The notes: a model not told the origin generated them from the letters alone. A stretch of 64,000 nt of DNA from Brevibacterium aurantiacum (GCF_007558825.1 NZ_VLTK01000004.1:1-64000), one strand, 5' to 3'; counted from the first letter of the stretch, positions 26,529 to 37,205 are shown. Numbers and translations are program-made.

Positions 26529-27220
26529 CAGGACTTCCTCTCGCCTTCAGCAGCCGCCCGCAGCAATGCGTGAGGGGCGACTTCGTCCACAGGCAGACCA
26601 CGGCGTGCCGCGACCTGCTCTGGGCGTTCGAGGCTCTGGAGGGCCTTGATCGCCGCGCGAACGATGTTGATTGCGTTGGCTGATCCCAGCGATTTGGACA
26701 GGATGTCCTGAACACCGGCAGCATCGAGGACCGCACGCACCGGACCACCGGCGATGACACCGGTACCGGGTGCGGCAGGCCGAAGCATGACGACACCGGC
26801 AGCGGTCTCACCCTGGATCGGGTGCGGAATGGTCTTCTGGATGCGGGGGACGCGGAAGAAGCTCTTCTTCGCCTCCTCAACACCCTTGGCAATGGCCGCA
26901 GGAACTTCCTTAGCCTTGCCGTAGCCCATGCCGACCATACCGTCTCCGTCACCGACGACGACGAGGGCGGTGAAGGAGAACCGACGTCCACCCTTGACGA
27001 CCTTCGACACACGGTTGATCGTCACGACGTGCTCGATGAACTGGCTCTTCTCTTCACGGTCACCGCGACCGCCGCGTCCACGACCTTCGCCGCGTCCACG
27101 ACCCTGGCCACCCTGACCGCCCTGACCGCCTTGACCGCGGCCACGTGAGGAGCGATCACTGTTGTTATCGGTACGGGTCTCAGCAGCTGGCTGCTGTTCC
27201 TTGTTCTCTTCAGTGCTCAT
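26528..27220 (-). CDS. rpsE: 30S ribosomal protein S5 with RG/Q-rich N-terminal extension
   Basis: S5, 230 residues, a body protein lining the mRNA entry channel with S3 and S4 and affecting decoding accuracy. The standard protein begins near residue 58 ([20 protein letters not shown]), with [18 protein letters not shown] and [16 protein letters not shown]. In front is an extension of about 57 residues: an acidic/polar part and then a run of Gly, Gln and Arg ([19 protein letters not shown]). It overlaps rplR by 4 bp and rpmD by 1 bp. Confidence 0.97.
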   Translation of the reverse strand: MSTEENKEQQPAAETRTDNNSDRSSRGRGQGGQGGQGGQGRGRGEGRGRGGRGDREEKSQFIEHVVTINRVSKVVKGGRRFSFTALVVVGDGDGMVGMGYGKAKEVPAAIAKGVEEAKKSFFRVPRIQKTIPHPIQGETAAGVVMLRPAAPGTGVIAGGPVRAVLDAAGVQDILSKSLGSANAINIVRAAIKALQSLERPEQVAARRGLPVDEVAPHALLRAAAEGERKS

Positions 27221-27597
27221 AGGGCCAATCCTCCTTCACGTGCACCTTCGGCGATTGCCTGTACACGTCCATGGTAGGCGTTGCCGCCACGGTCGAATAC
27301 AACGGCTTCGATGCCGGCTTCCTTGGCGCGCTGGGCTACCAGTTCGCCGACCTTGTGGGCCTTGCCGGTCTTGTCACCTTCGAGTGTGCGCAGGTCGGCT
27401 TCCATGGTGGAGGCCGATGCCAAGGTCTTACCGACGGTGTCGTCGATGACCTGGACAAAGACGTGGCGCGTGGAGCGAGTCACTGACAGGCGTGGGCGTT
27501 CCGGCGTACCGCTGACATGCTTGCGCAGACGAGCGTGACGACGTTTGCGGGCCGCAGCCCTGCCCTTGCCGTAGCTTTCCTTTTTGCCAAAGGCCAT
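27217..27597 (-). CDS. rplR: 50S ribosomal protein L18
   Basis: L18, 126 residues, which brings 5S rRNA into the large subunit with L5. Visible landmarks are [21 protein letters not shown], the [13 protein letters not shown] strand pair and the C-terminal [24 protein letters not shown]. Its stop overlaps the rpsE start (ATGA) and it starts 2 bp after rplF. Confidence 0.98.
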   Translation of the reverse strand: MAFGKKESYGKGRAAARKRRHARLRKHVSGTPERPRLSVTRSTRHVFVQVIDDTVGKTLASASTMEADLRTLEGDKTGKAHKVGELVAQRAKEAGIEAVVFDRGGNAYHGRVQAIAEGAREGGLAL

Positions 27598-27599
27598 CT

Positions 27600-28136
27600 C
27601 TACTTACCAGCCTTTCCGACCTTGCGACGGACATTTTCTCCGACGTAGCGAACACCCTTGCCCTTGTAAGGCTCAGGCTTGCGCAGCTTCCGGATGTTGG
27701 CAGCGGTCTCTCCGACCAGCTGCTTGTCGATGCCGTGAACGGCCAGCTTGGTCTGTCCGTCGACCGTGAAGGAGATTCCCTCAGCTGGTTCAACGGTGAT
27801 CGAGTGGCTGTAGCCCAGAGCGAACTCGAGGTTCGATCCCTTGGCCTGCACGCGGTAACCGGTGCCGACGATTTCGAGTGCCTTCGAGTAGCCCTCGGTC
27901 ACACCGACGATCATGTTGTTGATCATCGTGCGGGACAGTCCGTGCAACGAACGCGATTCGCGCTCCTCGTTCGGACGGGCCACTGTCACGACGCCTTCGT
28001 CGAGCGATACGGTGATCGGCTCGGCGATGGTGACGGACAGCTCGCCCTTAGGACCCTTGACGGCGACATCCTGGCCATCGATTTTGACCTCTACGCCATT
28101 CGGGACGGAGATCGGGTTCTTGCCAATACGTGACAT
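27600..28136 (-). CDS. rplF: 50S ribosomal protein L6
   Basis: L6, 178 residues, near the sarcin-ricin loop and factor-binding site. It starts [20 protein letters not shown] and has the duplicated domain layout with [20 protein letters not shown] and the C-terminal [21 protein letters not shown]. The ATG at 28136 is the family start. The frame to 28187 is artificially long. It is 16 bp after rpsH. Confidence 0.98.
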   Translation of the reverse strand: MSRIGKNPISVPNGVEVKIDGQDVAVKGPKGELSVTIAEPITVSLDEGVVTVARPNEERESRSLHGLSRTMINNMIVGVTEGYSKALEIVGTGYRVQAKGSNLEFALGYSHSITVEPAEGISFTVDGQTKLAVHGIDKQLVGETAANIRKLRKPEPYKGKGVRYVGENVRRKVGKAGK

Positions 28137-28152
28137 ATTCTTCTCTCCTTCC

Positions 28153-28551
28153 TTACCAGACGTAGGCGAGGACTTCCCCACCCACACCCTTCTTGGCGGC
28201 CTGACGATCAGTCAGGAGACCTGACGAGGTCGACAGGATGGCGATGCCGAGTCCACCGAGGACCTTAGGCAAGTTGGTCGACTTCGCGTAGACGCGCAGC
28301 CCGGGCTTCGACACACGGCGCAGGCCGGCGATCGAACGCTCGCGGTTGGGACCGAACTTGAGGTCCATGAGCAGGGTCTTACCGACCTGAGCGTCTTCGA
28401 CGCTCCAACCGGTGATGTAGCCCTCGCTTTTGAGGATCTCAGCGATGTTGGATTTCAGCTTCGAGAACGGCATGCTGACGTCCTCGTGATAAGCCGAGTT
28501 GGCGTTCCGCAGACGTGTCAACATGTCTGCGACTGGATCAGTCATTGTCAT
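28153..28551 (-). CDS. rpsH: 30S ribosomal protein S8
   Basis: S8, 132 residues, a central-domain 16S rRNA binding protein that represses the spc operon in some bacteria. It has the typical [22 protein letters not shown] start, [34 protein letters not shown] and the GGEVLAYVW end. It follows rplE after only 69 bp. The rpsN gene often found at that point is missing. Confidence 0.98.
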   Translation of the reverse strand: MTMTDPVADMLTRLRNANSAYHEDVSMPFSKLKSNIAEILKSEGYITGWSVEDAQVGKTLLMDLKFGPNRERSIAGLRRVSKPGLRVYAKSTNLPKVLGGLGIAILSTSSGLLTDRQAAKKGVGGEVLAYVW

Positions 28552-28620
28552 TTGGGCTCTAGCCCTTCCTCGTTACGGTTTCCGCCCACGCAATGCGTGC
28601 TTGGACCTGCAACGTAGCGA

Positions 28621-29190
28621 TTATTTGGTCTTGAACGGGAACCCGAGGTGACGCAGAAGTGCACGTCCCTCGTCGTCGGTGTTCGCTGTAGTCACAACTG
28701 TGATATCCATACCCCGGACGCGGTCAATCCGGTCCTGATCGATCTCGTGGAACATCGACTGCTCCGTGAGACCGAAGGTGTAGTTACCGTTCCCGTCGAA
28801 CTGACGATCCGAGAGGCCGCGGAAGTCGCGGATACGCGGAAGAGCCAGAGAGATGACACGGTCGACGAATTCCCACATACGGGCTCCACGCATGGTGACG
28901 TGGGCTCCAATGGGCTGACCTTCGCGCAACTTGAACTGGGCGATGGATTTCCTCGCCCGAGTCACGATCGGCTTCTGACCGGTGATCAGAGTGAGATCGT
29001 TGATTGCACCTTCGATCAGCTTCGAATCGCGTGCTGCGTCACCCACACCCATGTTCACGACGACCTTGGTCAGACCGGGAACCTGCATGGGGTTTGCGTA
29101 GTTGAACTCGTCCTGCAGCTTGGCCACGATGTCATCGCGGTAAACCTGCTTGAGGCGTGGCGCTGGACGGTTCGTTGTTGTTTCCGTCAT
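28621..29190 (-). CDS. rplE: 50S ribosomal protein L5
   Basis: L5, 189 residues, which binds 5S rRNA and contacts the P-site tRNA. It includes [43 protein letters not shown] and the C-terminal [12 protein letters not shown]. Its ATG overlaps the rplX stop as TGATG. It is followed directly by rpsH. Confidence 0.98.
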   Translation of the reverse strand: MTETTTNRPAPRLKQVYRDDIVAKLQDEFNYANPMQVPGLTKVVVNMGVGDAARDSKLIEGAINDLTLITGQKPIVTRARKSIAQFKLREGQPIGAHVTMRGARMWEFVDRVISLALPRIRDFRGLSDRQFDGNGNYTFGLTEQSMFHEIDQDRIDRVRGMDITVVTTANTDDEGRALLRHLGFPFKTK

Positions 29191-29558
29191 CAGATCTCCT
29201 CCCCGGTGCGACGCGAGACGCGGACGCGGACGGTCTTGTCGCGACCATCGCGTTCCACAGTTTCCTCGCGGTATCCGACGCGGGTGGGCTTGTTGTCCTT
29301 AGGATCAACGAGCGCCACGTTGGACACGTGGATTGGGGCTTCGTGAGTCTCACGGCCACCGGCAGTGCCGCCGGCCTGAGTCTGCGTTGCCTTCTTGTGC
29401 TTGATCACGCGGTTGATGCCCTCAACGAGGACGCGGTTGCGTTCCGGGTACACGGCAAGAACCTTGCCCTGCTTCCCACGATCGCCACCTCGTGACTGAC
29501 GGGCGCCTGCAATCACCTGGACGAGGTCGCCCTTCTTGATCTTGAGCTTGTTCGCCAT
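29190..29558 (-). CDS. rplX: 50S ribosomal protein L24
   Basis: L24, 122 residues, an early assembly protein at the exit tunnel with a KOW motif ([27 protein letters not shown]). The ATG at 29558 is preferred over the GTG at 29564, since GGAGG lies upstream and the protein then begins [11 protein letters not shown]. It starts 2 bp after the rplN stop and ends overlapping rplE. Confidence 0.97.
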   Translation of the reverse strand: MANKLKIKKGDLVQVIAGARQSRGGDRGKQGKVLAVYPERNRVLVEGINRVIKHKKATQTQAGGTAGGRETHEAPIHVSNVALVDPKDNKPTRVGYREETVERDGRDKTVRVRVSRRTGEEI

Positions 29559-29560
29559 GC

Positions 29561-29929
29561 TCACAACACCTCCGGTGCCAGGGAGACGATCTTCATGAAC
29601 TTCTTGTCGCGCAATTCGCGTCCCACGGGTCCGAAGATACGGGTTCCGCGTGGCTCGCCATCAGTCTTGAGAATGACTGCTGCATTCTCGTCGAACTTGA
29701 TGTACGAACCATCCGGACGACGGCGTTCCTTGGCGGTGCGAACGATGACAGCCTTGACGACGTCACCCTTCTTCACGTTTCCACCAGGAATTGCGTCTTT
29801 GACGGTTGCCACGATGGTGTCACCGATCGAGGCATAACGCCGACCGGAACCACCCAGAATCCTGATTGCCAGGATCTGCTTGGCACCAGTGTTGTCGGCG
29901 ACCTTGAGTCGCGACTCTTGCTGAATCAC
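29561..29929 (-). CDS. rplN: 50S ribosomal protein L14
   Basis: L14, 122 residues, forming intersubunit bridge B8. The full standard sequence begins [18 protein letters not shown], contains [23 protein letters not shown] and ends [12 protein letters not shown]. It is the first gene after a 144-bp gap holding a strong hairpin, so it probably opens a separate spc transcription unit or receives read-through from S10. Confidence 0.98.
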   Translation of the reverse strand: MIQQESRLKVADNTGAKQILAIRILGGSGRRYASIGDTIVATVKDAIPGGNVKKGDVVKAVIVRTAKERRRPDGSYIKFDENAAVILKTDGEPRGTRIFGPVGRELRDKKFMKIVSLAPEVL

Positions 29930-30008
29930 TATTTTCTCCTGTCGTCGCGCCGGTTCTCACACGATTGGATGAGCCTTGCGGAACGGATTAATGACATTTC
30001 ACCCCGTT

Positions 30009-30054
30009 CCCGGTAGCCGCCCACGGCCTGCTGGAGACCGTGGGCGGGACCGGG
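30009..30054 (-). terminator. Hairpin at the S10/spc cluster boundary
   Basis: A 10-bp stem (30017-30026 with 30038-30047) is closed by an outer CCCGGT/ACCGGG helix (30009-30014 with 30049-30054). It lies 20 bp beyond the rpsQ stop, where S10 operons often end. There is no T-tract. Confidence 0.6.
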
Positions 30055-30073
30055 TGGGAGGGGTGGCGTCGGC

Positions 30074-30361
30074 TTACTTGGCGCGTTCGATGATCTCGAC
30101 GAGCCGCCAACGCTTCGCGGACGAAACCGGCCGCGTCTCGGACACGAGGACGAGGTCGCCGACACCAGCGGCGTTCTCCTCATCGTGAACCTTGTACTTC
30201 ACCGACTGGCGAAGAACCTTGCCGTACAGGCGGTGCGTCTTGCGCTCCTCCACCTCGACGACGATGGTCTTCTCCATTTTGTCGGAAACAACGTAACCAC
30301 GCGCAGTCTTGCGGGAGTTACGGTCCGCAGGCGTTGCCTCGGGCTTGGTGGTCTCCGCCAT
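30074..30361 (-). CDS. rpsQ: 30S ribosomal protein S17
   Basis: S17, 95 residues, an OB-fold 16S rRNA binding protein. It carries [22 protein letters not shown] and [20 protein letters not shown] after an N-terminal extension of about 20 residues. The ATG at 30361 overlaps the rpmC stop (TGATG). The GTG one codon upstream is less likely. Last gene before the hairpin at 30009-30054. Confidence 0.97.
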   Translation of the reverse strand: MAETTKPEATPADRNSRKTARGYVVSDKMEKTIVVEVEERKTHRLYGKVLRQSVKYKVHDEENAAGVGDLVLVSETRPVSSAKRWRLVEIIERAK

Positions 30362-30612
30362 CACTTGTCCTCTTCCTTAGCGTCAGCGGGGTTCGGACGG
30401 ATGTCCAATTCCCGCTCATTGAGCACGGTGTAGATACGAGCGATGTCGCGACGCACGGCCTTGAGCCGACCGTGGCTCTCCAGCTGGCCGGTGGCCGACT
30501 GGAAGCGCAGGTTGAACAGCTCAGCCTTAGCCTTCTTGAGCTCCTCGAGCAGACGCTCGTTGTCATAACCGTCAAGTGCGTCCATGGAAAGGTTCTTCGA
30601 ACCGATTGCCAT
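30361..30612 (-). CDS. rpmC: 50S ribosomal protein L29
   Basis: L29, 83 residues, an exit-tunnel protein that forms the docking site for SRP and trigger factor with L23. The two-helix core has [47 protein letters not shown] short acidic tail ending KEEDK follows. I prefer the ATG at 30612 over the GTG at 30618, which overlaps the rplP stop. Confidence 0.96.
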   Translation of the reverse strand: MAIGSKNLSMDALDGYDNERLLEELKKAKAELFNLRFQSATGQLESHGRLKAVRRDIARIYTVLNERELDIRPNPADAKEEDK

Positions 30613-30614
30613 AA

Positions 30615-31031
30615 TCACTCACCACCTTCGCGGGCCACGATACGGGCCTTGAGCGGAAGCTTGTGGATGGCGAGACGCAGCGCCTCGCGTGCAACTTCCT
30701 CGGACACACCGGCGAGTTCAAACATGACCCGACCCGGCTTGACATTGGCGACCCACCACTCAGGCGAACCCTTACCGGAACCCATACGGGTCTCGGCAGG
30801 CTTCTTCGTCAGCGGTCGATCTGGGTAGATGTTGATCCACACCTTGCCACCACGCTTGATGTAGCGCGTCATGGCAATACGTGCGGCCTCGATCTGCCGG
30901 TTGGTGATGTAGGCAGGCTCTGTGGCCTGGATGCCGTAGTCACCGAACGACACCTTGGTGCCGCCCTTGGCTGCGCCGCCCCGCTTGGGGTGGTGCTGCT
31001 TGCGGTATTTAACCCGACGAGGGATCAACAT
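30615..31031 (-). CDS. rplP: 50S ribosomal protein L16
   Basis: L16, 138 residues, near the A site and needed for late large-subunit maturation. It has [57 protein letters not shown] and [20 protein letters not shown]. It starts 3 bp after rpsC and abuts rpmC. Confidence 0.98.
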   Translation of the reverse strand: MLIPRRVKYRKQHHPKRGGAAKGGTKVSFGDYGIQATEPAYITNRQIEAARIAMTRYIKRGGKVWINIYPDRPLTKKPAETRMGSGKGSPEWWVANVKPGRVMFELAGVSEEVAREALRLAIHKLPLKARIVAREGGE

Positions 31032-31034
31032 GTG

Positions 31035-31856
31035 TCAGCCCTCCGATCCGGCCTCAGCCGCAGGGGCCTCGGCATTGTTCTCGGTCTTCGGCGCTGCGTC
31101 ATTCCGGCGCGGTGCTGCTGCGCCTTCCTGTCCACGACCACGGCCTCCACGGCCGCGCCCACGGCCCTTGGGGCCACGAGCTGCAGGAGCCTTCGCCTGC
31201 TCGGCAGCAAGCTCCTTATCGGTCATATCGCCCTTGTAGATCCACACCTTGACGCCGATGCGACCAAATGTGGTGTGTGCTTCGTGGAAACCGTAATCGA
31301 TGTTCGCACGCAGGGTGTGCAGAGGCACACGACCTTCGCGGTAGAACTCGGAACGGCTCATCTCAGCACCGCCGAGGCGGCCGGAGCACTGCACGCGGAT
31401 GCCCTTGGCACCTGCACGCTGAGCGCTCTGGATCGACTTGCGCATCGCGCGGCGGAAGGCCACACGACTTGCAAGCTGCTCGGCAACTCCCTGAGCAACG
31501 AGCTGAGCGTCGATCTCAGCGTTCTTCACCTCAAGGATGTTGAGCTGAATCTGCTTGCCGGTGAGCTTTTCGAGCTGACCGCGAATGCGATCGGCTTCGG
31601 CTCCACGACGCCCGATGACGATGCCCGGGCGGGCAGTGTGGATGTCGACTCGGACACGATCACGTGTGCGCTCGATGTTCACCTTGGAGATGCCAGCGCG
31701 CTCAAGGCCCTTGGTCATCATCTGTCGGATCTTCACATCTTCGAGCACGTAGTCGCTGTAGCGCTGTCCCGGCTTAGTCGAGTCAGCAAACCACTTTGAC
31801 TTGTGATCCGTTGTGATTCCGAGTCGGAATCCGTTCGGATTGATTTTCTGGCCCAT
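31035..31856 (-). CDS. rpsC: 30S ribosomal protein S3 with RG-rich C-terminal tail
   Basis: S3, 273 residues, a head protein at the mRNA entry channel. The N-terminal KH domain has the GxxG-type loop ([14 protein letters not shown] near residues 79-92) and the C-terminal domain has [23 protein letters not shown]. Beyond residue 225 is a tail with [16 protein letters not shown] (residues 227-242) followed by an Ala/Glu-rich end. The tail parallels the RG-rich extension of S5. The gene overlaps rplV by one base. Confidence 0.98.
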   Translation of the reverse strand: MGQKINPNGFRLGITTDHKSKWFADSTKPGQRYSDYVLEDVKIRQMMTKGLERAGISKVNIERTRDRVRVDIHTARPGIVIGRRGAEADRIRGQLEKLTGKQIQLNILEVKNAEIDAQLVAQGVAEQLASRVAFRRAMRKSIQSAQRAGAKGIRVQCSGRLGGAEMSRSEFYREGRVPLHTLRANIDYGFHEAHTTFGRIGVKVWIYKGDMTDKELAAEQAKAPAARGPKGRGRGRGGRGRGQEGAAAPRRNDAAPKTENNAEAPAAEAGSEG

Positions 31857-32242
31857 TAACGGTTCCCCTTCCGGCTCTTGCGCTGAGGCAGGTCGTCACC
31901 GCTGGCCAGGACCACTGAAACGTGGCTTGTGCGCTTTTCAATGCGAAATGCGCGACCCTGAGCTCGCGGGCGGAACCGCTTCATGGTTGGTCCCTCGTCC
32001 ACGAATGCTTCGGAGATGACCAGTTCGTTCTCGTCGAACGCAATGCCCTCCTCGTCGGCCCGGGTACGCGCGTTGGCGATTCCGGAGGCAACGAGCTTGT
32101 AAATCGGATCTGATGCCGACTGTTCTGCAAACTTCAACACTGCAAGTGCTTCGGTCGCCTGCTGACCACGAATGAGGTCGATGACGCGCCGAGCCTTGCG
32201 AGGCGTGACGCGCAGGTAACGCGCCTTAGCCTTGGCTTCCAT
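31856..32242 (-). CDS. rplV: 50S ribosomal protein L22
   Basis: L22, 128 residues, whose long loop lines the peptide exit tunnel and is a site of macrolide resistance mutations. It contains [22 protein letters not shown], the loop with [23 protein letters not shown] and ends with a basic RKSRKGNR. The loop has no evident duplication or deletion. It is 42 bp after rpsS and overlaps rpsC by one base. Confidence 0.98.
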   Translation of the reverse strand: MEAKAKARYLRVTPRKARRVIDLIRGQQATEALAVLKFAEQSASDPIYKLVASGIANARTRADEEGIAFDENELVISEAFVDEGPTMKRFRPRAQGRAFRIEKRTSHVSVVLASGDDLPQRKSRKGNR

Positions 32243-32284
32243 CGCTTCCTTCTCTCTTGTCTAGGATCGTAAGAGTGCCCCGCG

Positions 32285-32566
32285 TCAGCGGCGGCGACCC
32301 TTGCGATCGTCCTTTTCGTGGCCACGGAACGTCCGTGTCTGTGCGAACTCGCCAAGCTTGTGTCCGACCATGGCTTCAGTGATGAAGACTGGAACATGCT
32401 TGCGTCCGTCATGTACTGCGATGGTGTGTCCCAGGAAATCCGGGATGATCATCGAGCGACGAGACCATGTCTTGATTACGTTTTTAGAGTTCTTCTCGTT
32501 CTGACGAGCCACCTTCTGGTACAGGTGTTCATCGACGAAAGGACCCTTTTTGAGGCTACGAGGCAT
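32285..32566 (-). CDS. rpsS: 30S ribosomal protein S19
   Basis: S19, 93 residues, a head protein at the tRNA and intersubunit interface. It begins [19 protein letters not shown] and contains [42 protein letters not shown]. Order rplB-rpsS-rplV is normal. Confidence 0.98.
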   Translation of the reverse strand: MPRSLKKGPFVDEHLYQKVARQNEKNSKNVIKTWSRRSMIIPDFLGHTIAVHDGRKHVPVFITEAMVGHKLGEFAQTRTFRGHEKDDRKGRRR

Positions 32567-32581
32567 AAGTCAGTACTCCAA

Positions 32582-33418
32582 TCAGCGCTTCTTGCCGGTC
32601 CGGCGACGGCGCACGATGTACTTGTCGCTCTCTTTGTTCGGCCGGCGTGTGCGGCCTTCTGACTGACCCCACGGGCTGACTGGGTGACGACCACCCGAAG
32701 TACGGCCCTCGCCACCACCATGTGGGTGATCGATCGGGTTCATGACGACACCACGGACGGATGGGCGCTTGCCCTTCCAACGCATGCGGCCTGCTTTACC
32801 CCAGCTGATGTTCGACTGCTCGGCATTGCCGACCTCGCCGATCGTCGCACGGCACCGAGCATCAACATTGCGGATTTCGCCCGAAGGCATCCGCAGCTGA
32901 GCAAACCGGCCGTACTTCGCAACGAGCTGCACGGAAGAGCCGGCAGAGCGAGCGATCTTGGCACCGCCGCCTGGACGCATCTCAACTGCGTGCAGCACGG
33001 TACCTACTGGGATGTTGCGCAGAGCAAGGTTGTTGCCCGGCTTGATGTCTGCACCCAGACCGGCTTCCACCTGTGCGCCCTGCTTAAGGTTCTGCGGGGC
33101 GAGGATGTAGCGCTTCTCACCATCTGCATAGTGCAGAAGAGCGATCCGCGCAGTGCGGTTCGGGTCATATTCGATGTGTGCGACCTTTGCCGGTACGCCA
33201 TCTTTGTCATGGCGGCGGAAGTCGATGACACGGTACTGACGCTTGTGGCCGCCGCCCTGATGGCGAGTGGTCACGCGTCCCTGGCTGTTGCGGCCACCGC
33301 GCTTAGGCAGCGGGCGCAGAAGTGACTTCTCCGGTGTAGACCGGGTCACTTCGACGAAGTCGGCGACCGATGAGCCACGGCGGCCCGGGGTCGTCGGCTT
33401 GTGCTTACGGATTCCCAT
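32582..33418 (-). CDS. rplB: 50S ribosomal protein L2
   Basis: L2, 278 residues, near the peptidyl transferase centre. Landmarks are [35 protein letters not shown], and the conserved [28 protein letters not shown] with the functionally important His. Length is standard. It is 15 bp before rpsS and 30 bp after rplW. Confidence 0.98.
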   Translation of the reverse strand: MGIRKHKPTTPGRRGSSVADFVEVTRSTPEKSLLRPLPKRGGRNSQGRVTTRHQGGGHKRQYRVIDFRRHDKDGVPAKVAHIEYDPNRTARIALLHYADGEKRYILAPQNLKQGAQVEAGLGADIKPGNNLALRNIPVGTVLHAVEMRPGGGAKIARSAGSSVQLVAKYGRFAQLRMPSGEIRNVDARCRATIGEVGNAEQSNISWGKAGRMRWKGKRPSVRGVVMNPIDHPHGGGEGRTSGGRHPVSPWGQSEGRTRRPNKESDKYIVRRRRTGKKR

Positions 33419-33448
33419 GAGTCTTGTCCTTCTTTTACGAAGGATCGC

Positions 33449-33748
33449 TTAGAGCGATCCACCGAAGATGTCGATCGATCCGTCCTTGAGGGCGACAATG
33501 GCACGCTTGGTGTCCTTGCGCTTTCCCCAACCGGTGCGAGTGCGGCGGCGCTTGCCCTGACGATTCAGGGTGTTGACCTTGGCGACCTGCACATTGAAGA
33601 TCGATTCAATGGCGTTCTTGATCTCAGTCTTGTTCGACCCCTGATCGACGATGAAGGTGTACTTTCCCTCGTCCATCAGGCTGTAGGTCTTTTCCGAGAC
33701 GACCGGAGCGACGATGACGTCGCGTGGGTCCTTGAAGTTCAGACTCAT
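33449..33748 (-). CDS. rplW: 50S ribosomal protein L23
   Basis: L23, 99 residues, forming the trigger factor and SRP docking site at the exit tunnel. It has [53 protein letters not shown] and [13 protein letters not shown]. Its start overlaps the rplD stop by 4 bp (ATGA). Confidence 0.98.
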   Translation of the reverse strand: MSLNFKDPRDVIVAPVVSEKTYSLMDEGKYTFIVDQGSNKTEIKNAIESIFNVQVAKVNTLNRQGKRRRTRTGWGKRKDTKRAIVALKDGSIDIFGGSL

Positions 33749-34398
33749 GATGCGTCCTCCGATTTGCGGTATCCGCCCAGGAACGTCTCCAGCGCTGACT
33801 CGGTGAACACGATGTCATCGGCGATCAGCACATCGTATGTGTTGAGCTGATCGGAGGTGAGCACGTGAACGTGAGGCAGGTTGCGAACGCTGCGCTCGGT
33901 GAGCTCGTCGTCACGGTTGAGCACCACGAGGGTGTTCTTGCGATCGGAGAGGCTGGCCAGAGCGAGCTTCGCCTGCTTGGTCGACGGTGCTTCGCCGGTG
34001 ATCAGGTTCTTCACAACGAAGACCTGATCGAGACGTGCGCGATCCGAGAGAGCGCCGCGCAGAGCAGCGGTCTTCATCTTCTTAGGGGTCCGCTGCGAGT
34101 AATCGCGGGGAACCGGCCCGTGCACGATTCCACCACCGTTGTACTGAGGAGCACGGATCGAACCCTGACGGGCGTTACCGGTACCCTTCTGGCGGTAGGG
34201 CTTGCGACCGCCACCGCGTACTTCGGAGCGGGTCTTTGTCTTGTGTGTACCCTGACGGGCTGCTGCCAGCTGTGCGACAACAACCTGGTGGATCAACGGC
34301 ACGTTGGTCTGCACACCGAAGATCTCGGCTGGCAGGTCAACTGATCCGGTCTTCGCACCAGCAGCATCGACGACGTCGACTGTCTTGACATCAGTCAT
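33745..34398 (-). CDS. rplD: 50S ribosomal protein L4
   Basis: L4, 217 residues, reaching into the exit tunnel; in E. coli it also represses the S10 operon. The tunnel loop segment [34 protein letters not shown] is intact, without visible macrolide-resistance changes. It follows rplC after 5 bp and overlaps rplW by 4 bp. Confidence 0.98.
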   Translation of the reverse strand: MTDVKTVDVVDAAGAKTGSVDLPAEIFGVQTNVPLIHQVVVAQLAAARQGTHKTKTRSEVRGGGRKPYRQKGTGNARQGSIRAPQYNGGGIVHGPVPRDYSQRTPKKMKTAALRGALSDRARLDQVFVVKNLITGEAPSTKQAKLALASLSDRKNTLVVLNRDDELTERSVRNLPHVHVLTSDQLNTYDVLIADDIVFTESALETFLGGYRKSEDAS

Positions 34399-34403
34399 TA
34401 CGT

Positions 34404-35078
34404 TCAGCCCTCCTTCGCGGCCGAGCGAACGAGAACGACTGCACCCTTGGGGCCAGGTACGGCACCCTTGATGAGCAGGAAGTTGTTCTCGGTGTCCACG
34501 GCGTGGATCGTGAGGTTCTGGGTGGTGTGCTTGACTGCACCCATACGGCCGGCCATGCGCATACCTTTGAACACGCGACCAGGGGTCGCGGCTCCGCCGA
34601 TTGAACCCGGCTTGCGGTGGTTGCGGTGCGAACCGTGGGAGGCGCCGACACCGTGGAAGCCATGACGCTTCATGACACCGGCGGTTCCCTTACCCTTGGT
34701 CTTTGCGGTCACATCGACCTTGATCCCGGCGTCGAAGGTATCGACTCCGAGTTCCTGACCCAGCGCGTAGTCAGCAGCGTCTGCGGTGCGCAGCTCGACA
34801 AGGTGACGGCGTGGTGTCACGCCTGCCTTCTCGAAGTGGCCTGCAGTAGGCTTGTTGACCTTGCGAGGATCGATTTCGCCGAACGCGATCTGCAGTGCGG
34901 GGTAACCGTCGGTTTCCTCGTTGCGGATCTGTGTCACGACGTTGCTGCCGGCGGCCACTACGGTCACCGGTACGAGATTGTTCTGCTCATCCCAAACCTG
35001 AGTCATGCCCAGCTTGGTTCCCAGAAGGCCCTTGACCTTGCGGGTGGTAGGGAGAGCTGATGAACGATTGTTCGCCAT
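34404..35078 (-). CDS. rplC: 50S ribosomal protein L3
   Basis: L3, 224 residues, approaching the peptidyl transferase centre. It contains [20 protein letters not shown], the conserved [33 protein letters not shown] loop and [14 protein letters not shown]. The N terminus has a short extension ([14 protein letters not shown]) usual for actinobacteria. It is 11 bp after rpsJ. Confidence 0.98.
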   Translation of the reverse strand: MANNRSSALPTTRKVKGLLGTKLGMTQVWDEQNNLVPVTVVAAGSNVVTQIRNEETDGYPALQIAFGEIDPRKVNKPTAGHFEKAGVTPRRHLVELRTADAADYALGQELGVDTFDAGIKVDVTAKTKGKGTAGVMKRHGFHGVGASHGSHRNHRKPGSIGGAATPGRVFKGMRMAGRMGAVKHTTQNLTIHAVDTENNFLLIKGAVPGPKGAVVLVRSAAKEG

Positions 35079-35089
35079 GTCTGCCTCCC

Positions 35090-35398
35090 TTAGAGCTTGA
35101 TCTCGATGTTGACGTCGTCAGCGAGGTCGAGACGCATGAGCGAATCGACTGCCTTCGGCGTCGGATCGACGATGTCGATCAGACGCTTGTGCGTGCGCAT
35201 TTCGAAATGCTCACGGCTGTCCTTGTACTTGTGTGGCGAACGGATGACGCAGTAAACGTTCTTCTCCGTTGGCAACGGCACGGGGCCCACAACAGTCGCA
35301 CCTGCGCGAGTGACGGTGTCCACGATCTTTCGTGCAGCACTGTCAATCACAGCATGGTCGTACGACTTGAGCCGAATGCGGATCTTCTGTCCCGCCAT
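35090..35398 (-). CDS. rpsJ: 30S ribosomal protein S10
   Basis: S10 (NusE), 102 residues, a 30S head protein that also joins transcription antitermination complexes with NusB. It begins [34 protein letters not shown] and contains [36 protein letters not shown]. First gene of the S10 cluster. A leader of about 230 nt precedes it. Confidence 0.98.
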   Translation of the reverse strand: MAGQKIRIRLKSYDHAVIDSAARKIVDTVTRAGATVVGPVPLPTEKNVYCVIRSPHKYKDSREHFEMRTHKRLIDIVDPTPKAVDSLMRLDLADDVNIEIKL

Positions 35399-35636
35399 GG
35401 CGTCGTCTCTTTCTTTAGTTACTTCCGGCCATCAACCAACAGTCGATCAAAATCTTCTGTGGTCTGTGCCGGCTGACCATGACCGACCCCCGAGGTCGGG
35501 CGTGTCGGCTAATCCTTGCGGAGAATCTTTCGATTCTCACTGAGGGCCGACGGCGCTTTTACTCATTGGCTGCTCGGTCCGAACCCGCTCAAGGCAGATT
35601 CATCGATCCGATAGTGTTCCGGACTGTTCGCGGTAT

Positions 35637-35666
35637 CTCTACCGCAGTGCAGGGGTCAACGTCCAA
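35637..35666 (-). promoter_or_regulatory. Putative S10 operon promoter
   Basis: On the minus strand TTGGAC (35661-35666) and GTAGAG (35637-35642) are separated by 18 bp. They would give a leader of about 230 nt before rpsJ. Confidence 0.45.
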
Positions 35667-35804
35667 AACGCAACTTCACTATCTTGTCACATAGCACTTC
35701 ATCGGCGCAATTCCAGGCATCTGACTTGTGAGGCATCTCATCATCGCCTGCCGCTGCAAGTCGGGCAGGCCACTCGCTGAGGATGGCCCCCGTTGTGAAT
35801 GCAC

Positions 35805-35833
35805 GGAACCCCGGCCCATTGGACCGGGGTTCC
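35805..35833 (-). terminator. Terminator hairpin after tuf
   Basis: A 10-bp stem (GGAACCCCGG with CCGGGGTTCC) with a short inner CC/GG pairing, 64 bp beyond the tuf stop codon. It closes the str operon. Confidence 0.7.
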
Positions 35834-35896
35834 GAATCGATCTCTCAGGACCGAAGTCCTGAACTCAAGGCCCAAGCCTCAGCGATCGAAGGTATA

Positions 35897-37090
35897 TCAG
35901 GCGGTGATCTTGGTGACTCGACCAGCGCCGACGGTACGTCCACCCTCGCGAATAGCGAAGCGGAGGCCCTCTTCCATAGCGATCGGCTGGATGAGCTCGA
36001 CCGACATGTCAGTGTTGTCGCCGGGCATGACCATCTCGGTGCCCTCAGGCAGCGTGATGACGCCGGTGACGTCAGTGGTGCGGAAGTAGAACTGAGGACG
36101 GTAGTTCGAGTAGAACGGGTTGTGACGTCCACCCTCGTCCTTGCTCAGGATGTAGACCTGGCCCTCGAAGCCGGTGTGCGGCGTAATCGAACCTGGCTTG
36201 CAGATGACCTGGCCGCGCTCGACTTCTTCGCGCTTCGTTCCACGCAGGAGCAGTCCGACATTCTCACCCGCGCGTGCGTCGGGCAGAGTCTTGCGGAACA
36301 TCTCGATTGCGGTGACGGTCGTCTTGGACGACTTCTCCTTGATGCCCACGATTTCGATGTCATCGTTAGGCAGCAGGACGCCGCGCTCCACACGGCCGGT
36401 GACGACGGTTCCACGACCAGTGATCGTGAAGACGTCTTCCACAGGCATGAGGAAGGGCTTGTCGATGTCGCGTTCCGGCTCGGGAACATTGTCATCGACG
36501 GCCTGCATGAGGTCTTCGACGCTCTTGACCCACTTCTCGTCGCCTTCCAGCGCCTTGAGAGCGGACACAGGAATGACGGGAGCGTTGTCGCCGTCGAAGT
36601 CCTGGCTCGAGAGCAGATCGCGGACCTCGAAGTCGACGAGCTCGATGAGCTCCTCGTCGTCGACCATGTCGGACTTGTTCAGTGCGACAACGATGTAAGG
36701 CACACCAACCTGACGTGCGAGCAGAACGTGCTCACGAGTCTGCGGCATCGGACCGTCGGTAGCGGCAACCACGAGGATTGCGCCGTCCATCTGAGCAGCA
36801 CCGGTAATCATGTTCTTGATGTAGTCGGCGTGACCAGGGGCATCGACGTGAGCGTAGTGACGCTTCTCGGTCTGGTATTCAACGTGCGAGACGTTGATGG
36901 TGATGCCGCGCTCCTTCTCCTCAGGTGCGTTATCCACCTGGTCGAAGGCGCGAGCCTCATTGAGATCTGGGTACTTGTCCGCCAACACCTTGGTGATTGC
37001 GGCGGTCAAGGTGGTCTTTCCGTGGTCAACGTGGCCGATGGTGCCAATGTTGACGTGCGGCTTAGTCCTATCGAAACTAGCCTTTGCCAC
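35897..37090 (-). CDS. tuf: Elongation factor Tu
   Basis: EF-Tu, 397 residues, delivering aminoacyl-tRNA to the ribosome. GTPase motifs are GHVDHGKTT (P loop), DAPGHADY (DxxG) and NKSD, followed by the tRNA-binding beta-barrel domains ([44 protein letters not shown]). The GTG at 37090 is the start: GAGGAGG precedes it by about 7 nt and the protein then begins [16 protein letters not shown]. It is 115 bp after fusA. Confidence 0.98.
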   Translation of the reverse strand: MAKASFDRTKPHVNIGTIGHVDHGKTTLTAAITKVLADKYPDLNEARAFDQVDNAPEEKERGITINVSHVEYQTEKRHYAHVDAPGHADYIKNMITGAAQMDGAILVVAATDGPMPQTREHVLLARQVGVPYIVVALNKSDMVDDEELIELVDFEVRDLLSSQDFDGDNAPVIPVSALKALEGDEKWVKSVEDLMQAVDDNVPEPERDIDKPFLMPVEDVFTITGRGTVVTGRVERGVLLPNDDIEIVGIKEKSSKTTVTAIEMFRKTLPDARAGENVGLLLRGTKREEVERGQVICKPGSITPHTGFEGQVYILSKDEGGRHNPFYSNYRPQFYFRTTDVTGVITLPEGTEMVMPGDNTDMSVELIQPIAMEEGLRFAIREGGRTVGAGRVTKITA

Positions 37091-37205
37091 TGGGTTCCTC
37101 CTCGTGGTTGGCAAAAGATATGCGGTTCATATCTTAGACCTTTGTTGGTTATCTTTCATTTCGGTGAACATGTTCTTGCTCACCGTGGCGACCGGGGACC
37201 GGAGA

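Larger units (their letters stand above)
35399..35896. other. S10 operon leader and tuf 3' region
   Basis: No gene is apparent. From right to left it contains the tuf terminator hairpin (35805-35833), the probable S10 promoter (35637-35666) and a long leader. The leader contains a 7-bp-stem hairpin with a TTTC loop (GAGAATC/GATTCTC, 35521-35538). A leader of this kind could carry ribosomal protein feedback control, but the sequence alone does not show it. Confidence 0.6.
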
